Shown here piece by piece: positions 1 through 8,959 of a DNA stretch of 64,000 nt. The translations under genes and the position numbers were made by a program. Below the pieces are notes generated by a model. It worked only from the letters and a program-made list of their open reading frames with translations. It did not search any database and was not told the origin of the DNA. Source of the stretch: Desulfobacterales bacterium (GTDB lineage: Bacteria; Desulfobacterota; Desulfobacteria; Desulfobacterales; SURF-7); NCBI GenBank assembly GCA_028277765.1, contig JANQFQ010000095.1, positions 62,001 to 126,000 of the forward strand, in the 5' to 3' direction. Each line of letters opens with the position of its first letter. The first letter of the stretch is position 1.

Positions 1-1026
1 CTTGATCCTCAGTTTGACGGAACATATCCAAAGCTTAAACCCAAGGGCTATATGCCTACACCCTTGACAGAACAGTATCCCGGCAAAAAAAAGGCAGAAG
101 AGAAAGCAGAAGAGAAAAAAGAAGAGATACCACCGGTCTCTGAACTGGCCCAACCTGAAATGCCCTTTGTGCCGGTACTTGAGCCCGGCAACTTAAGCGC
201 TATTACACCGGAAGATGTCGTATCATCAGTTGGCACGTTAAATCCCGGACTCATCGCCTATGCTTCACTCCTTTTGGCAGGCATCCCTCAGAAGCTGAAA
301 GATATTGCCCATGAACCGTTTAGCGCGAGAGCCATGGTCTACTGCCTCCTCCTTGATAAAAATGATAAGACAAGAAAAGTCCAGCTGGAAAGTCTAAAAA
401 AACACTCGCCCATGAATGTCTGGAACGAGGTTGAGCGCCTAATTCCTGTTGTTGATGCTGTGAAGGATGAACATCGTTTGCCGCTGATTGACATGGCACT
501 CCCCGCGCTGAAACTGCTCTCAAAAATGCAGTATGTTAACTTCCGCTCCAACATAAAGGGCCTGGCTGAAGCTGATAAAAAAATAAGCTTATTTGAATAT
601 ACACTCCAGTGCAGTATTATCAGGCATCTTGATCCTGTGTTTATTAAACCTGACGACATGTCTATCAGATATAAAACCCTTGAACCCCTAATAATAGAAT
701 GCTTTGAACTTTTATCTGTAATCGCTTGGAAAGGGAGCAAGGCCGATTACGCGAACAAAGCGTTTAAAATCGCGATGAGTGAACTGATGACAGGAAAAGA
801 ACCGACGATCCTTCCTGAAGAAAAATGCAGCTTGAGCATACTTGACAGGTCCCTTGATAAGCTGTCTGTAGCCGCCCCCCAGATTAAAAAACAGGTATTA
901 AAAGCTTGTACTGAATGTGTTCTCGCTGATTCAGAAGTGACTATCGCAGAAGCAGAACTCCTGCGCGCGATCGCTGATTCCCTTCACTGCCCGGTTCCCC
1001 CTTTTGTGCCGGGGAAAACCACATAA
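1..1026 (+). CDS. M48-family metalloprotease, C-terminal part (5' end outside window)
   Basis: The reading frame is open from the first base, so the gene begins upstream; 341 residues are visible. The motif LDPQFDGTYP at the very start resembles the linker that follows the protease domain in long M48 (Ste24/HtpX-like) peptidases. The end of the protein has a TerB-like stretch (CVLADSEVTIAEAELLRAIA) that I associate with the same long deltaproteobacterial M48 proteins. The zinc-binding HExxH segment is not in the window, so the family call rests on the tail. A Lys/Glu-rich linker follows the first motif. The next gene starts 21 bases downstream and is probably co-transcribed. Confidence 0.65.
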   Translation, partial: LDPQFDGTYPKLKPKGYMPTPLTEQYPGKKKAEEKAEEKKEEIPPVSELAQPEMPFVPVLEPGNLSAITPEDVVSSVGTLNPGLIAYASLLLAGIPQKLKDIAHEPFSARAMVYCLLLDKNDKTRKVQLESLKKHSPMNVWNEVERLIPVVDAVKDEHRLPLIDMALPALKLLSKMQYVNFRSNIKGLAEADKKISLFEYTLQCSIIRHLDPVFIKPDDMSIRYKTLEPLIIECFELLSVIAWKGSKADYANKAFKIAMSELMTGKEPTILPEEKCSLSILDRSLDKLSVAAPQIKKQVLKACTECVLADSEVTIAEAELLRAIADSLHCPVPPFVPGKTT

Positions 1027-1047
1027 AATAAGGACTAAAGCAAACTT

Positions 1048-1869
1048 ATGGTTAATAAATTAGACATGTCGAATTCATTTAATGAAAAATACGGCCCGTG
1101 GGCCCTCATCACAGGAGCATCAAAGGGCCTTGGTGCCGAGTTTGCCAGGCAGTGCGCCCAACGCGGCTTGAACACCCTCCTGATCGCCACCAGTGAGGAT
1201 CTTTTAAGGGGGAACGTTGAGCAGATAAAGCAAACATATAATGTTGACGCTGATTATATTGTTCTTGATCTAAGCCGGGAAGACATACTTGATGTGATTA
1301 GACCTGTTACGGACAACATGGAAATTGGGCTTGTGATAAGCAATGCCGGCATATCAACAGTCCATCCCTTTCTTAGCAGTTCCAAGAAACAGCTTTTAAC
1401 ACACCTGCACATTAACACACGGCCGTCTATGCTCCTGGCTCATCATTTTGGAAGAAAGATGATCAAGGTAAAACGCGGTGGCATAATGTTGCTGTCATCC
1501 GCGTCAGCAAATACCGGCGCTCCCTATGTTGCCAATTATGCGGGAGCAAAAGCATACAATCTTATACTAGCGGAGAGCCTCTGGTATGAGTTTAAGAAAT
1601 TCGGTGTAGACGTACTCGGATTTATGCCCGGATCAACCAAAACCCCTGGATGGGATCTGAATAACCCTGCCAAGAGTAAACTGGTTAACGTAATGGGGGC
1701 TGAGGAAACAATAACCGAAGCACTTGATGCCCTTGGAAAGCAGCCCAGCCTGATTGCCGGAAAGAGAAACCGCTTAGTTTATTTCATCATGCAACGGATT
1801 TTATCAAGAAAAATCGCCATAAAGATGGTCGCTAACACCATGGAAAAACTTTTCGGGCCGTTTGGTTAG
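1048..1869 (+). CDS. SDR family NAD(P)-dependent oxidoreductase
   Basis: Classical short-chain dehydrogenase of 273 residues. The cofactor-binding TGASKGLG lies at residues 22-29, the NAG motif near residue 99, catalytic Ser at 150-151 and the YxxxK pair at Tyr164 and Lys168. The length and motif spacing fit the family well. The substrate cannot be read from the sequence; the C-terminal tail is basic and hydrophobic, as in some lipid- or steroid-acting SDRs. A second in-frame Met at residue 7 is an alternative start. It lies 21 bases after the M48-type gene and 14 bases before the next membrane protein gene, so the three are likely one operon. Confidence 0.85.
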   Translation: MVNKLDMSNSFNEKYGPWALITGASKGLGAEFARQCAQRGLNTLLIATSEDLLRGNVEQIKQTYNVDADYIVLDLSREDILDVIRPVTDNMEIGLVISNAGISTVHPFLSSSKKQLLTHLHINTRPSMLLAHHFGRKMIKVKRGGIMLLSSASANTGAPYVANYAGAKAYNLILAESLWYEFKKFGVDVLGFMPGSTKTPGWDLNNPAKSKLVNVMGAEETITEALDALGKQPSLIAGKRNRLVYFIMQRILSRKIAIKMVANTMEKLFGPFG

Positions 1870-1883
1870 GGAAATATCTGTGT

Positions 1884-3125
1884 ATGCTGGAAAAAATCAT
1901 AATAACCAGTCTGGCGACTCTTTTTCTCTGTGGATTTATTTTTATCATTTTTAACAAACTGTTTGAAGAGTTTCCTCTTAAATCAACCCTTTCCCCATTG
2001 ATAAGCGTAAAAGACTTACTTGCCCATTATAAAAAATCTTTTAAAATAATTTTAAAAGCAAAATGGCTCCTCTTTTTCCCGTTGATTGTTGTGATACTCG
2101 ATTCTGCTGTCAGGATCGGGATTATTATTTATCAATATTCACCGCTGAACAAACTAGATACTATTTTCACCAATGATACTCCTGTTTTTATCCTAAATAA
2201 AATTTACTTTAAACAAATGGTTCAAATAACATCAAATGCCCCAAGCTTTCTCGATTATGGTTTTGCAGGTTTTATTAACGGTTATTTATTTATCGGTTTT
2301 TTCTTAATCTGCTCACTAACATTCAAGTCAGAGACAAACAAACTCAGGGAACATACAAATGGTCAAAATTTGGAAGATATATCGTTTTTAGAAAATTTAA
2401 TGAAACTTTCTCTGGTTTTTCTCCTCATCATTATCATTTTATTTTTTTTATTACGGGGATTTCAAAAAGAGCTTTCTGAAGTTGTTTTTCTCGGTCCCGT
2501 CATGACTGTCTGGCTGTTTTTTGGGTTATCAATTCTTTCCATTATCGAAGGATGTATTCTTCTTAGTGTAAAAGGATGCCTGGAAAACAAAGAGACCAAT
2601 TCAAAAGAGGTTATGAGTAAAGCACTGAATCTCATAAAGCCTTTATTCTTTTTGAACCTTATATTCGCGCTAGCTGGCAGCCTTCCCTCTATATATATGT
2701 ATCCCAATACAATAAACATTTTCTTTCCTGAAATAGAACTGTTTGCAAATACTAAAATTTTTACAATCGGATTTTATTTTTTTAAACACGCCAATTCCGT
2801 TTTTATTCTTTTAACCTTTCTTACCCCTTTTATTCTGATGATAAATAACGGAAACATTTTAGAAGCCTTTAAAAAGAATTTAAGGTTTATTGGTAAACAT
2901 TTTCTAAGCTATTTTTCTTTTGTATTAAGCGGTGTAATTCTTTTGTCTATACCTCTGATACTTTATGATGTCCTGGGAGGCTTCCGTTTTGACCACTTGA
3001 TTTTTTCAGCATTTCTTGAAGTTTTTACTGTGGGATCAAGAGTTTCACTGGCAGTATTATTTTATATCGCCTTTTTTGATTTCTATATTCAGTCAGAAAA
3101 AACAGAAAGTACGATCGACATGTAA
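1884..3125 (+). CDS. Multi-pass membrane protein of unknown function
   Basis: The 413-residue protein is dominated by long hydrophobic, Phe/Ile/Leu-rich segments; I count roughly seven to nine possible membrane spans, starting with one at residues 3-25. I recognise no family motif. It begins 14 bases after the SDR gene and is followed 36 bases later by another small membrane protein, which suggests shared transcription. The base composition is more A/T-rich than the flanking SDR gene, mostly because of the Phe and Ile codons of membrane segments. Confidence 0.7.
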   Translation: MLEKIIITSLATLFLCGFIFIIFNKLFEEFPLKSTLSPLISVKDLLAHYKKSFKIILKAKWLLFFPLIVVILDSAVRIGIIIYQYSPLNKLDTIFTNDTPVFILNKIYFKQMVQITSNAPSFLDYGFAGFINGYLFIGFFLICSLTFKSETNKLREHTNGQNLEDISFLENLMKLSLVFLLIIIILFFLLRGFQKELSEVVFLGPVMTVWLFFGLSILSIIEGCILLSVKGCLENKETNSKEVMSKALNLIKPLFFLNLIFALAGSLPSIYMYPNTINIFFPEIELFANTKIFTIGFYFFKHANSVFILLTFLTPFILMINNGNILEAFKKNLRFIGKHFLSYFSFVLSGVILLSIPLILYDVLGGFRFDHLIFSAFLEVFTVGSRVSLAVLFYIAFFDFYIQSEKTESTIDM

Positions 3126-3161
3126 ACATCGGTCCCAAAGCAAAATAATTTTGGAATAGTT

Positions 3162-3569
3162 ATGAAACAAAACTTTATCCTGCATCTGACCATCGGCCTA
3201 TCCCTTTATCTCCTGTCTGCTTCCATGGATACCTTTTTTACTTTACAAGGCCTTGATGGAGACATATCAATGGAGGGGAACCCGGTAATACGGTATATGA
3301 TGGTTGTTTTCGGCCCTGCAGGCGGCCTTGTAGTGGAGAAAACCCTGGTTTTTATCATTGCTCTGTTTCTTGCTGTTGTAACGGCAATAGGCATTGAAAA
3401 AAAAGCCGCCTGGGTCTATTCTCTCGCCCTTACCCAATGGACGAGAAACTGGATGAAGCAAAAAAAGCGACGTTGGGTCGCCTTTATTCCCATATACTTT
3501 GTTGCAGCTGCCCAGGCACTAGCAGCCGCCAGCTGGATAATTCTGTTTATTGGAACCGGGAGGTATTGA
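3162..3569 (+). CDS. Small four-helix membrane protein, DUF5658-like
   Basis: This 135-residue protein has about four hydrophobic segments and an N-terminal half with the pattern D-TFF-L and EGNP, similar to small inner-membrane proteins in which Asp and the EGNP/EANP motif are conserved. A basic loop (KQKKRR) near residue 104 would sit on the cytoplasmic side. The function is unknown. It is the last gene of the plus-strand run that starts with the M48-type protein, or it is separate; the 36-base gap does not decide this. Confidence 0.6.
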   Translation: MKQNFILHLTIGLSLYLLSASMDTFFTLQGLDGDISMEGNPVIRYMMVVFGPAGGLVVEKTLVFIIALFLAVVTAIGIEKKAAWVYSLALTQWTRNWMKQKKRRWVAFIPIYFVAAAQALAAASWIILFIGTGRY

Positions 3570-3646
3570 TCTGAGAGCTTAACTCACATTACTCATAAAA
3601 AAATTGTTTTGAGTGTGATAAAATAAAGAGACGAAAGGATAATACA

Positions 3647-4063
3647 ATGAAAACCTATCGTAAAGAACTTTCTTTCAATGTGCCGTTAAGGCGTGCCTTT
3701 ATCAACATTACACCGGATATTGAAAAATGTCTTAGGGAAAGTCGTATTAAAGAAGGTCTTGTACTTGTAAATGCGATGCACATAACGGCGTCTGTTTTTA
3801 TTAATGATGATGAATCCGGCCTGCATCATGATTATGATGTCTGGCTGGAAAAGCTCGCTCCGCATGAGCCTGTATCAGATTATCGGCACAATGTCGGCGA
3901 AGATAATGCTGATGCACATATGAAAAGGCAGATAATGGGGCGTGAATCCATTGTCGCTATTACTGACGGGAAACTCGATTTTGGAACATGGGAGCAAATA
4001 TTTTATGGTGAATTTGATGGCAGAAGAAAAAAAAGGGTTCTAGTAAAAATTATCGGAGAATAG
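3647..4063 (+). CDS. yjbQ: YjbQ/UPF0047 family protein
   Basis: The protein of 138 residues has the normal length and motifs of the YjbQ family: [12 protein letters not shown] near residue 44, the Asn/Gly/Glu/Asp/Asn cluster [12 protein letters not shown] near 84, and the C-terminal [13 protein letters not shown]. Escherichia coli YjbQ has weak thiamine-phosphate synthase activity, but the physiological role of the family is unsettled. An AGGATAATACA stretch just before the ATG supplies a plausible ribosome site. It ends 19 bases before the end of the convergent sulfatase-like gene. Confidence 0.9.
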   Translation: MKTYRKELSFNVPLRRAFINITPDIEKCLRESRIKEGLVLVNAMHITASVFINDDESGLHHDYDVWLEKLAPHEPVSDYRHNVGEDNADAHMKRQIMGRESIVAITDGKLDFGTWEQIFYGEFDGRRKKRVLVKIIGE

Positions 4064-4082
4064 ACATAATAGGATCATGTTC

Positions 4083-5939
4083 TTATTGATAAAACCGCGA
4101 TATCTCCCCCATTGCCTCTTTCACTACGTCAAATCTTAACTTTGCGTCAGGCAGTGGGGCATATCCTGGATCGAAAATTTCATATGTACCAGTAGGATAG
4201 GATACAGTTATACGGTCCGTTTCCCAGAGTGCGTAATTGAAATATCCTCCGGTAATCATCCACTGTCTCTCCTTAGAATCAAGAAGATGCCATCCACTAC
4301 TGAAATCAGACGCCGGGCTGGTGCACCCAAGAAACTCTTTCATTAAGGTCGGGACCACATCCACATGGCAAGTCCTATAGGAAATATCTTTCTCTTCTCC
4401 ACCTGGCCAGTATATAACGAGCGGGACCTGTATCTGATACTTTGTGTAATTCCCCCCATGGCCCCAAAAATTCCGTTTGTTGTCATTGAACTCCTCGCCA
4501 TGATCACCGGTAAACACAATAATGGTGTTATCCAAAAGACCCCGCTTTTTTAAATCAGACAGGACCTCACCGGCAAGAGAATCAACAAAATGGGCAGCCG
4601 TCCTGTAAAGGTTTTTATAAGGCGTGGGATCAAAATCATTGTTCAGAGCCATATGGTCAACCCGTTCCAGCATTGGTTTGAACAACCTTGGATAATCAGG
4701 CGGAAGGCTGTACGTGTGCGTGGAATCAAAAAATAGAAATCCAAAAAAAGGTTTATCAATATCCCTTTTTTCAAGCCACTCAAACCACTCATCAACAGAC
4801 TGCCTGTCCCGTTCCCATGATTCTGATCCTTTGGTTTTCGCTCTCAACCCATCAATGTCATTAAATACAGTTCGGTCAAACGGTGGCGTGGTCAAATTGG
4901 CGCTGGCAAAAATACCCATCTGGTAATCCCGCTTAATCAACTCGCGAATGAACACCGGCCCTATCTGTTCATCAGACATGACATTCCAATAAGTACCGTA
5001 TAGACCGTAAAAAAGGCTGAAAACGCCTGTCCGGGTACCGTTTCCCCCGCTTAAGTGATTTGAAAAATTCCAGGTCGCGTGTTCATCAACAAATAATTTA
5101 ATATGTGGTGTTTCTTCTGACGTAAGGGCGTCAAACCGCCAGCAGTCGATCAGCACAAAAAGAATATTATACCTGTTTTCCATTTGATCAAATTGAAGGG
5201 TATTTAAAGGGTAATTAATACTTGCATTTTTATAATCACTGACCTTGAACTCCCGCCTGTCCCTGGTCGCTGACAGGTCAACAAAACCACGGTCGCGGAG
5301 GAAATGTTTTGCGGTAAGCGGGTAAAAGACCGGCACATGGCGGGTCATGGCTGTGATCGGCCGGTAATAAGCAGCATCCGCCCAAGCATGGATAAAATGG
5401 CTTGAGATGATTGAAAACAGCACAAGCAGTGTCAGTATATATCCCCTTGCCCGCATCCTCAGGGTTTCACCTCGTGGCCTTGAAATCCATGCAATAATAA
5501 CGCCTGCTATGACAAGCCCTAGAATCTCAACGGTTCCCACAAGCCAGGTCAGCCATGATATATTGAAAATCTCATCCCCTGCTTCAATAAAAAGCTCCAG
5601 GACCACACTGTTGACATGTGAACGGTACAGGGAATAAACCACGTGATCCACCTGTATAGCGGTAATACCCACAGTTCCCACGAGAATTCCCAGCCCAAGG
5701 ACAAGCTGTTTTTTCGGCCACACCAGTATAGCAGGTACCATTATCGCGGAACCAATAACATAGGTCAGGAAAAACGCGTGGCCGATAATCGCCAGCGCCA
5801 GATAAATATGGGCCAGCAAACCGACCAGATCCGGCATAAATTTAACAAACCGGGCAATAAATATCAGGAGAAAAACCGAGTAAACAAAAAGAAATCGGTT
5901 CATCCAGCAGAACATATATTTACGAGAGGTTTCAGTCAT
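4083..5939 (-). CDS. YejM/PbgA-like inner-membrane protein with sulfatase-fold domain (DUF3413 type)
   Basis: The 618-residue protein has about five membrane spans in the first 200 residues and a periplasmic sulfatase/phosphoethanolamine-transferase-like domain after residue about 250. Visible sulfatase-fold motifs are LIDCWRFDAL, GGNGTRTGVFS and FTGDHGEEF followed by WGHGG. The order and length match YejM/PbgA of enterobacteria, which senses lipopolysaccharide and controls LpxC stability rather than acting as a sulfatase. There is no Cys/Ser-x-Pro-x-Arg sulfatase signature; GTRTG occupies the active-site position, as in YejM. By inference it belongs to outer-membrane lipid homeostasis. It is a single gene facing YjbQ. 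Confidence 0.85.
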   Translation of the reverse strand: MTETSRKYMFCWMNRFLFVYSVFLLIFIARFVKFMPDLVGLLAHIYLALAIIGHAFFLTYVIGSAIMVPAILVWPKKQLVLGLGILVGTVGITAIQVDHVVYSLYRSHVNSVVLELFIEAGDEIFNISWLTWLVGTVEILGLVIAGVIIAWISRPRGETLRMRARGYILTLLVLFSIISSHFIHAWADAAYYRPITAMTRHVPVFYPLTAKHFLRDRGFVDLSATRDRREFKVSDYKNASINYPLNTLQFDQMENRYNILFVLIDCWRFDALTSEETPHIKLFVDEHATWNFSNHLSGGNGTRTGVFSLFYGLYGTYWNVMSDEQIGPVFIRELIKRDYQMGIFASANLTTPPFDRTVFNDIDGLRAKTKGSESWERDRQSVDEWFEWLEKRDIDKPFFGFLFFDSTHTYSLPPDYPRLFKPMLERVDHMALNNDFDPTPYKNLYRTAAHFVDSLAGEVLSDLKKRGLLDNTIIVFTGDHGEEFNDNKRNFWGHGGNYTKYQIQVPLVIYWPGGEEKDISYRTCHVDVVPTLMKEFLGCTSPASDFSSGWHLLDSKERQWMITGGYFNYALWETDRITVSYPTGTYEIFDPGYAPLPDAKLRFDVVKEAMGEISRFYQ

Positions 5940-6030
5940 AACTACACATGATATCTGTTTAATAATGTTTTAAGAAAAACTACGAGGACATAACATGTAA
6001 ACTGCGGAGATGTAAACAGTTTGTTAGGAA

Positions 6031-6687
6031 TTATGAAGATAACTTTTTCTCGGCAATAAGACACGCCCATCCATGTGAGTGCGGAGTGCCGTGTGAAAGA
6101 TCTGGTTCAACGCCTTCGTAGTAATAAATAACTTCCAGTTCAGAAAAACTTTTCTTTAATTCATCTTTTTCAAAGTAATGGTCAATACAATTGGATGTGT
6201 CGCTGATACTGGCTGCTGCATGATCATCATTTACTTGAGCATGAAACCCAGGATCTGAAGTGGTAAACACATTAACATAAAGAAGTCCTTCAGGCTTGAG
6301 CGACCGTATGATACCTGAAATCGTCTTTTCCCTTACCATGGGCTCAAGATGTTCAAGAACCGTAGCAGCGACAATAATATCATAATAATCCTCTGTAAAG
6401 CTATAATCCTTTAAGTCGCATTGGTGTCCGGATATCGGCAGACCTTTCTCCTCGGCCAAGGCATTTATCTTAGCTATGCCGATTTTGGAAAAATCGATGG
6501 CTGTTACACTGCACCCATGTTCAGCAAGAAATACAGAATACCGCCCCTCTCCTGCGCCGATTTCAAGAGCCTGAAAACCTTGAACGTTCTTTTGGTCAAT
6601 CTGCTCTTTAAATTCATCCCGCACTTCCCAGCCAAAATACATGTCAGAATTCTGATAGGCGCTATTAAAGATCTCTTGCTTATTCAT
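6031..6687 (-). CDS. Class I SAM-dependent methyltransferase
   Basis: A 218-residue protein with a Rossmann methyltransferase core: ALEIGAGEGRYS (motif I), AIDFSKIGI (motif II), HQCDLKDYSF and DIIVAATVLEHL (post-I and motif II region). The substrate is unknown. A longer frame begins with TTG at 6705, but that codon lies inside a palindromic intergenic repeat (6697-6713), so I take the ATG at 6687 as the start; no clear ribosome site is visible before either. The gene stands alone between the YejM-like gene and the ferredoxin gene, all on the minus strand. Confidence 0.85.
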   Translation of the reverse strand: MNKQEIFNSAYQNSDMYFGWEVRDEFKEQIDQKNVQGFQALEIGAGEGRYSVFLAEHGCSVTAIDFSKIGIAKINALAEEKGLPISGHQCDLKDYSFTEDYYDIIVAATVLEHLEPMVREKTISGIIRSLKPEGLLYVNVFTTSDPGFHAQVNDDHAAASISDTSNCIDHYFEKDELKKSFSELEVIYYYEGVEPDLSHGTPHSHGWACLIAEKKLSS

Positions 6688-6696
6688 AGGACATTC

Positions 6697-6713
6697 GGTG
6701 GGCAAAGCCCACC
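6697..6713. repeat. Short palindromic intergenic repeat (REP-like)
   Basis: GGTGGGC-AAA-GCCCACC forms a perfect 7-bp stem with a three-base loop, flanked by CCTACG. Palindromes built on GGTGGGC/GCCCACC occur as dispersed intergenic repeats in many bacterial genomes. It sits directly at the 5' end of the methyltransferase gene and disqualifies the longer TTG start for that gene. Confidence 0.6.
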
Positions 6714-6841
6714 CTACGATTTTTATTATTTTGCTTTAAATAATCGACTACAACCACGATTTTTTTAAAATGACAGAGCGAAGCGATGCCACAACTTAAG
6801 GCACTTTACCTCACTTTAGGCATTTTAGGCACTATGTTGTT

Positions 6842-7759
6842 CTACTTTTGCAATTCATCAATATCCATGGGATCACCTTTAGACTTATCCCTTTGCAGAA
6901 TAATGGTTTCAGCAGGACAGACATCAACACAGATACCGCACCCCATGCATTTATCAGCGTTTAAAATAGCTAACTCATTCTCTTCATCCAGGCTGATGGC
7001 GCTGAAATGGCATGCGTCAACACATTCACCGCACCCTGTACAGTCTTCACCTATCACGGAGACATAGCCTGACGGAACAAGCATGGGGATTGTACCCTCA
7101 TACATATTCCATGCCTTCATGCCGCCACAGCAGCAGCTGCAGCAATTGCATAGGGCGTTCAGCCTTTCGCCAACAGATTTCTCAAAATAGGCGGTATGAA
7201 CAAAACCATGATCATGCCCTGTCTCTAAAATATGAAGGGCCTCATCCTGGGATACTTTTCGGGTCATTGGATTCTGCTTCTCCATAAACGATGCCTGAGG
7301 ATCACCTATAAACAGGCAGATCTCTTTGTCTTTAGGATAACAGGGATCTTTCATAAACGAGCGGCATACGCAGGGTGCTGCGACAATCGATCCTGGGTTC
7401 TCTATCAACAACTGCCGGGCCAGCTTAAACGGCATCACCTGTTCCGGAGGCGTAATATTCACACTCTCTTTGAGCATCAATATCTTTTTCGCGTCATCCA
7501 GCTTCATAATTTTACCATGATACAGATTCGTATCATAGCTCATCACGGAATCAGCAATATTCTGAACAAACATTTGCAGCATCTCCGCGATACCTTCATC
7601 AATTTCCTCTTCCGGCGGTTCAACATCCTCCCCTTGGAGTTTTAACGCGTAATAGTAAAAATGCCGGGTATATTTCAGGTAAAGATAACCGGCTAGGGCG
7701 TCATTTTTCTCACTAAGAGGAAAGCTTTCATACAAAGCCTTTGTCACTGAATGGTGCAT
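6842..7759 (-). CDS. 4Fe-4S dicluster-binding protein, Cys-rich
   Basis: The 305-residue protein ends with two ferredoxin [4Fe-4S] motifs, CTGCGECVDAC and CMGCGICVDVC, the second followed by Pro (CP). In front of them lie further cysteine groups: PCVCRSF near residue 130 and a dense CNCCSCCCGG cluster near 205, which could bind an additional cluster. The N-terminal 120 residues are helical and contain an acidic EPPEEE segment. The family is widespread in anaerobic sulfate reducers, but its partner is not known. No other redox gene is adjacent. It is likely a cytoplasmic electron carrier. Confidence 0.8.
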   Translation of the reverse strand: MHHSVTKALYESFPLSEKNDALAGYLYLKYTRHFYYYALKLQGEDVEPPEEEIDEGIAEMLQMFVQNIADSVMSYDTNLYHGKIMKLDDAKKILMLKESVNITPPEQVMPFKLARQLLIENPGSIVAAPCVCRSFMKDPCYPKDKEICLFIGDPQASFMEKQNPMTRKVSQDEALHILETGHDHGFVHTAYFEKSVGERLNALCNCCSCCCGGMKAWNMYEGTIPMLVPSGYVSVIGEDCTGCGECVDACHFSAISLDEENELAILNADKCMGCGICVDVCPAETIILQRDKSKGDPMDIDELQK

Positions 7760-7799
7760 TTTTTCTCCCGAATCTCTCTACAACCGGTTGTAAGCAATT

Positions 7800-8132
7800 T
7801 TATTGTTGATTAAAAAATCTTGTTAATAGAACATCTTCAACATTCCTACGAGAATCAATAATGGATAGAATATATATTTTTCGCCCAGATATTCTGTATA
7901 TTAGCCTCCAAGGTGTAATAATTAATTCCCTATATTGTACTATTCCCTGGTCTTGTAGCTCTGGAACGACTCGGCCTTTCTCTGGCAGGACATATAAGTC
8001 GTGAGCCTTTTGCCTAATTTTTTTTAATATTTTTAAGGCATTTTGAGGGCTCTCTTCCGAAATATATTCAATGATACCTATAAGATCTTTTTCTGCAACA
8101 TCGGCCCAAATGACGTTGTATTTTGAAGTCAT
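7800..8132 (-). CDS. RelE/ParE-family toxin
   Basis: This 110-residue protein has the RelE/ParE layout: an N-terminal beta-strand (NVIWADVAEKDL), two helices, and the C-terminal strand with RELIITPWRLIYRI and a basic end. RelE-type members cut mRNA on the ribosome and ParE-type members poison gyrase; the sequence alone does not separate them. Its ATG overlaps the stop codon of the upstream antitoxin gene (ATGA, 8129-8132), so the two are translationally coupled. It closes the accessory island on the left. Confidence 0.9.
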   Translation of the reverse strand: MTSKYNVIWADVAEKDLIGIIEYISEESPQNALKILKKIRQKAHDLYVLPEKGRVVPELQDQGIVQYRELIITPWRLIYRISGRKIYILSIIDSRRNVEDVLLTRFFNQQ

Positions 8133-8410
8133 TTTAGTTTTGCTTTCAACGATTTTTCTATGTCTTTAAAAACCCTGTCTTGAGTTTTCACTCTGTCATT
8201 TCGAACATCACTTTCTCCCTGTGCTATCAGTTTCAATAGACCGATTGCATTTCGCATATTTTCATAGCTTTTGGGATCTTGGAGAACCGCTCTTGGCTCG
8301 CCATTTTGTGTTATAATTACAGGACGATGGGTTTTATTGATTTGGTTCAATAGATCTGCTGCTTTAGATTTTAAATAAGTAACTGGTTTTATATCGTCTA
8401 TAATATGCAT
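8129..8410 (-). CDS. Phd/YefM-family antitoxin
   Basis: A 93-residue protein with the Phd/YefM N-terminal DNA-binding fold: PVTYLKSKAADLLNQI followed by the strand RPVIITQNGEPRAVL. The C-terminal third is charged and helical, as expected for the toxin-wrapping part. It precedes the RelE/ParE gene and overlaps it by four bases. GGAGGTGATATT before the ATG is a strong ribosome site. Such antitoxins repress their own promoter, here probably the CTATATATAG-containing stretch just upstream. Confidence 0.9.
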   Translation of the reverse strand: MHIIDDIKPVTYLKSKAADLLNQINKTHRPVIITQNGEPRAVLQDPKSYENMRNAIGLLKLIAQGESDVRNDRVKTQDRVFKDIEKSLKAKLK

Positions 8411-8413
8411 AAT

Positions 8414-8440
8414 ATCACCTCCGGTCTATATATAGTACCA
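8414..8440 (-). promoter_or_regulatory. Probable promoter/operator of the first toxin-antitoxin operon
   Basis: The ribosome site of the antitoxin gene is directly preceded by the self-complementary CTATATATAG, flanked by GGTA and ACC. It could serve as the -10 region and as the antitoxin's binding palindrome. This is a reading from composition and position only. Confidence 0.35.
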
Positions 8441-8505
8441 AATTAAGGCCGGCTGTCAAGATTAATTTCACAAGTAAAGATGCGACCGCCGTGACTTTTC
8501 CATGT

Positions 8506-8868
8506 TCACACAGGCCACACACCTGCCAGATACATCTCTATAAGCGCTTCCTCGACAGATGCTTCTCTCCACTGATATCTCTCTATGATCGCTGTCTCGA
8601 ACTTCTGCTGTCGTAATTTCGGCACTTTTAATTGAACTTCCCCGGCCTTTGTTTGCAACTTCCTGTCATAATGACCGGCCCGTGTATCTTTACGGCTATC
8701 CATTCGCTCATATCTCGCCGCGTTGTATAGCTGATCAGCTTCGGCATCCAGCAGTTTATTAAGTGTTTCTTCAACGGTACCTTTTACCAGCTTGCCTAAG
8801 TGGTCCCGTATTTGAGCTTCATCAATTTTAATGACTTTATCCAGCTTTTGTGTATAATCTTTCTTCAT
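8506..8868 (-). pseudogene. IS256-family transposase, N-terminal stump
   Basis: The first 116 residues match the N-terminus of IS256-type (Mutator-like) DDE transposases: LLDAEADQLYNAARYER, the RAGHYDR region, and VKVPKLR-like and EEALIEMYLAGV blocks. After AGV the frame runs off into WPV and a stop, whereas complete members continue for about 280 more residues carrying the DDE catalytic triad. The protein is therefore dead. The lost part and the right terminal repeat are not found downstream on the minus strand. The element lies against the truncated group II intron, so its insertion and later deletion probably removed the intron's reverse transcriptase. Confidence 0.85.
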
Positions 8869-8931
8869 GGTGGCCTCTTTTCTTTAGTTTAGGGTTATTT
8901 TTTGTCGTCAAACAATATATTAACCACAAAA

Positions 8932-8955
8932 ACCATTTTGAGGCCACCGCCTCTT
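8932..8955 (-). repeat. Possible left inverted repeat of the IS256 remnant
   Basis: GAGGCGGTGGCCTCAAAATGG stands about 65 bases upstream of the transposase start, where the left terminal repeat of an IS256-type element is expected. The matching right end is missing, so the boundary is a guess from position and the internal GAGGC/GCCTC symmetry. Confidence 0.35.
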
Positions 8956-8959
8956 TAAA

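Noticed and set aside
7776..7792. Palindrome ACAACCGGTTGT upstream of the ferredoxin gene as attC or operator
   Set aside because: Too short for attC and no RYYYAAC/GTTRRRY cores at the right distance; only a short palindrome.
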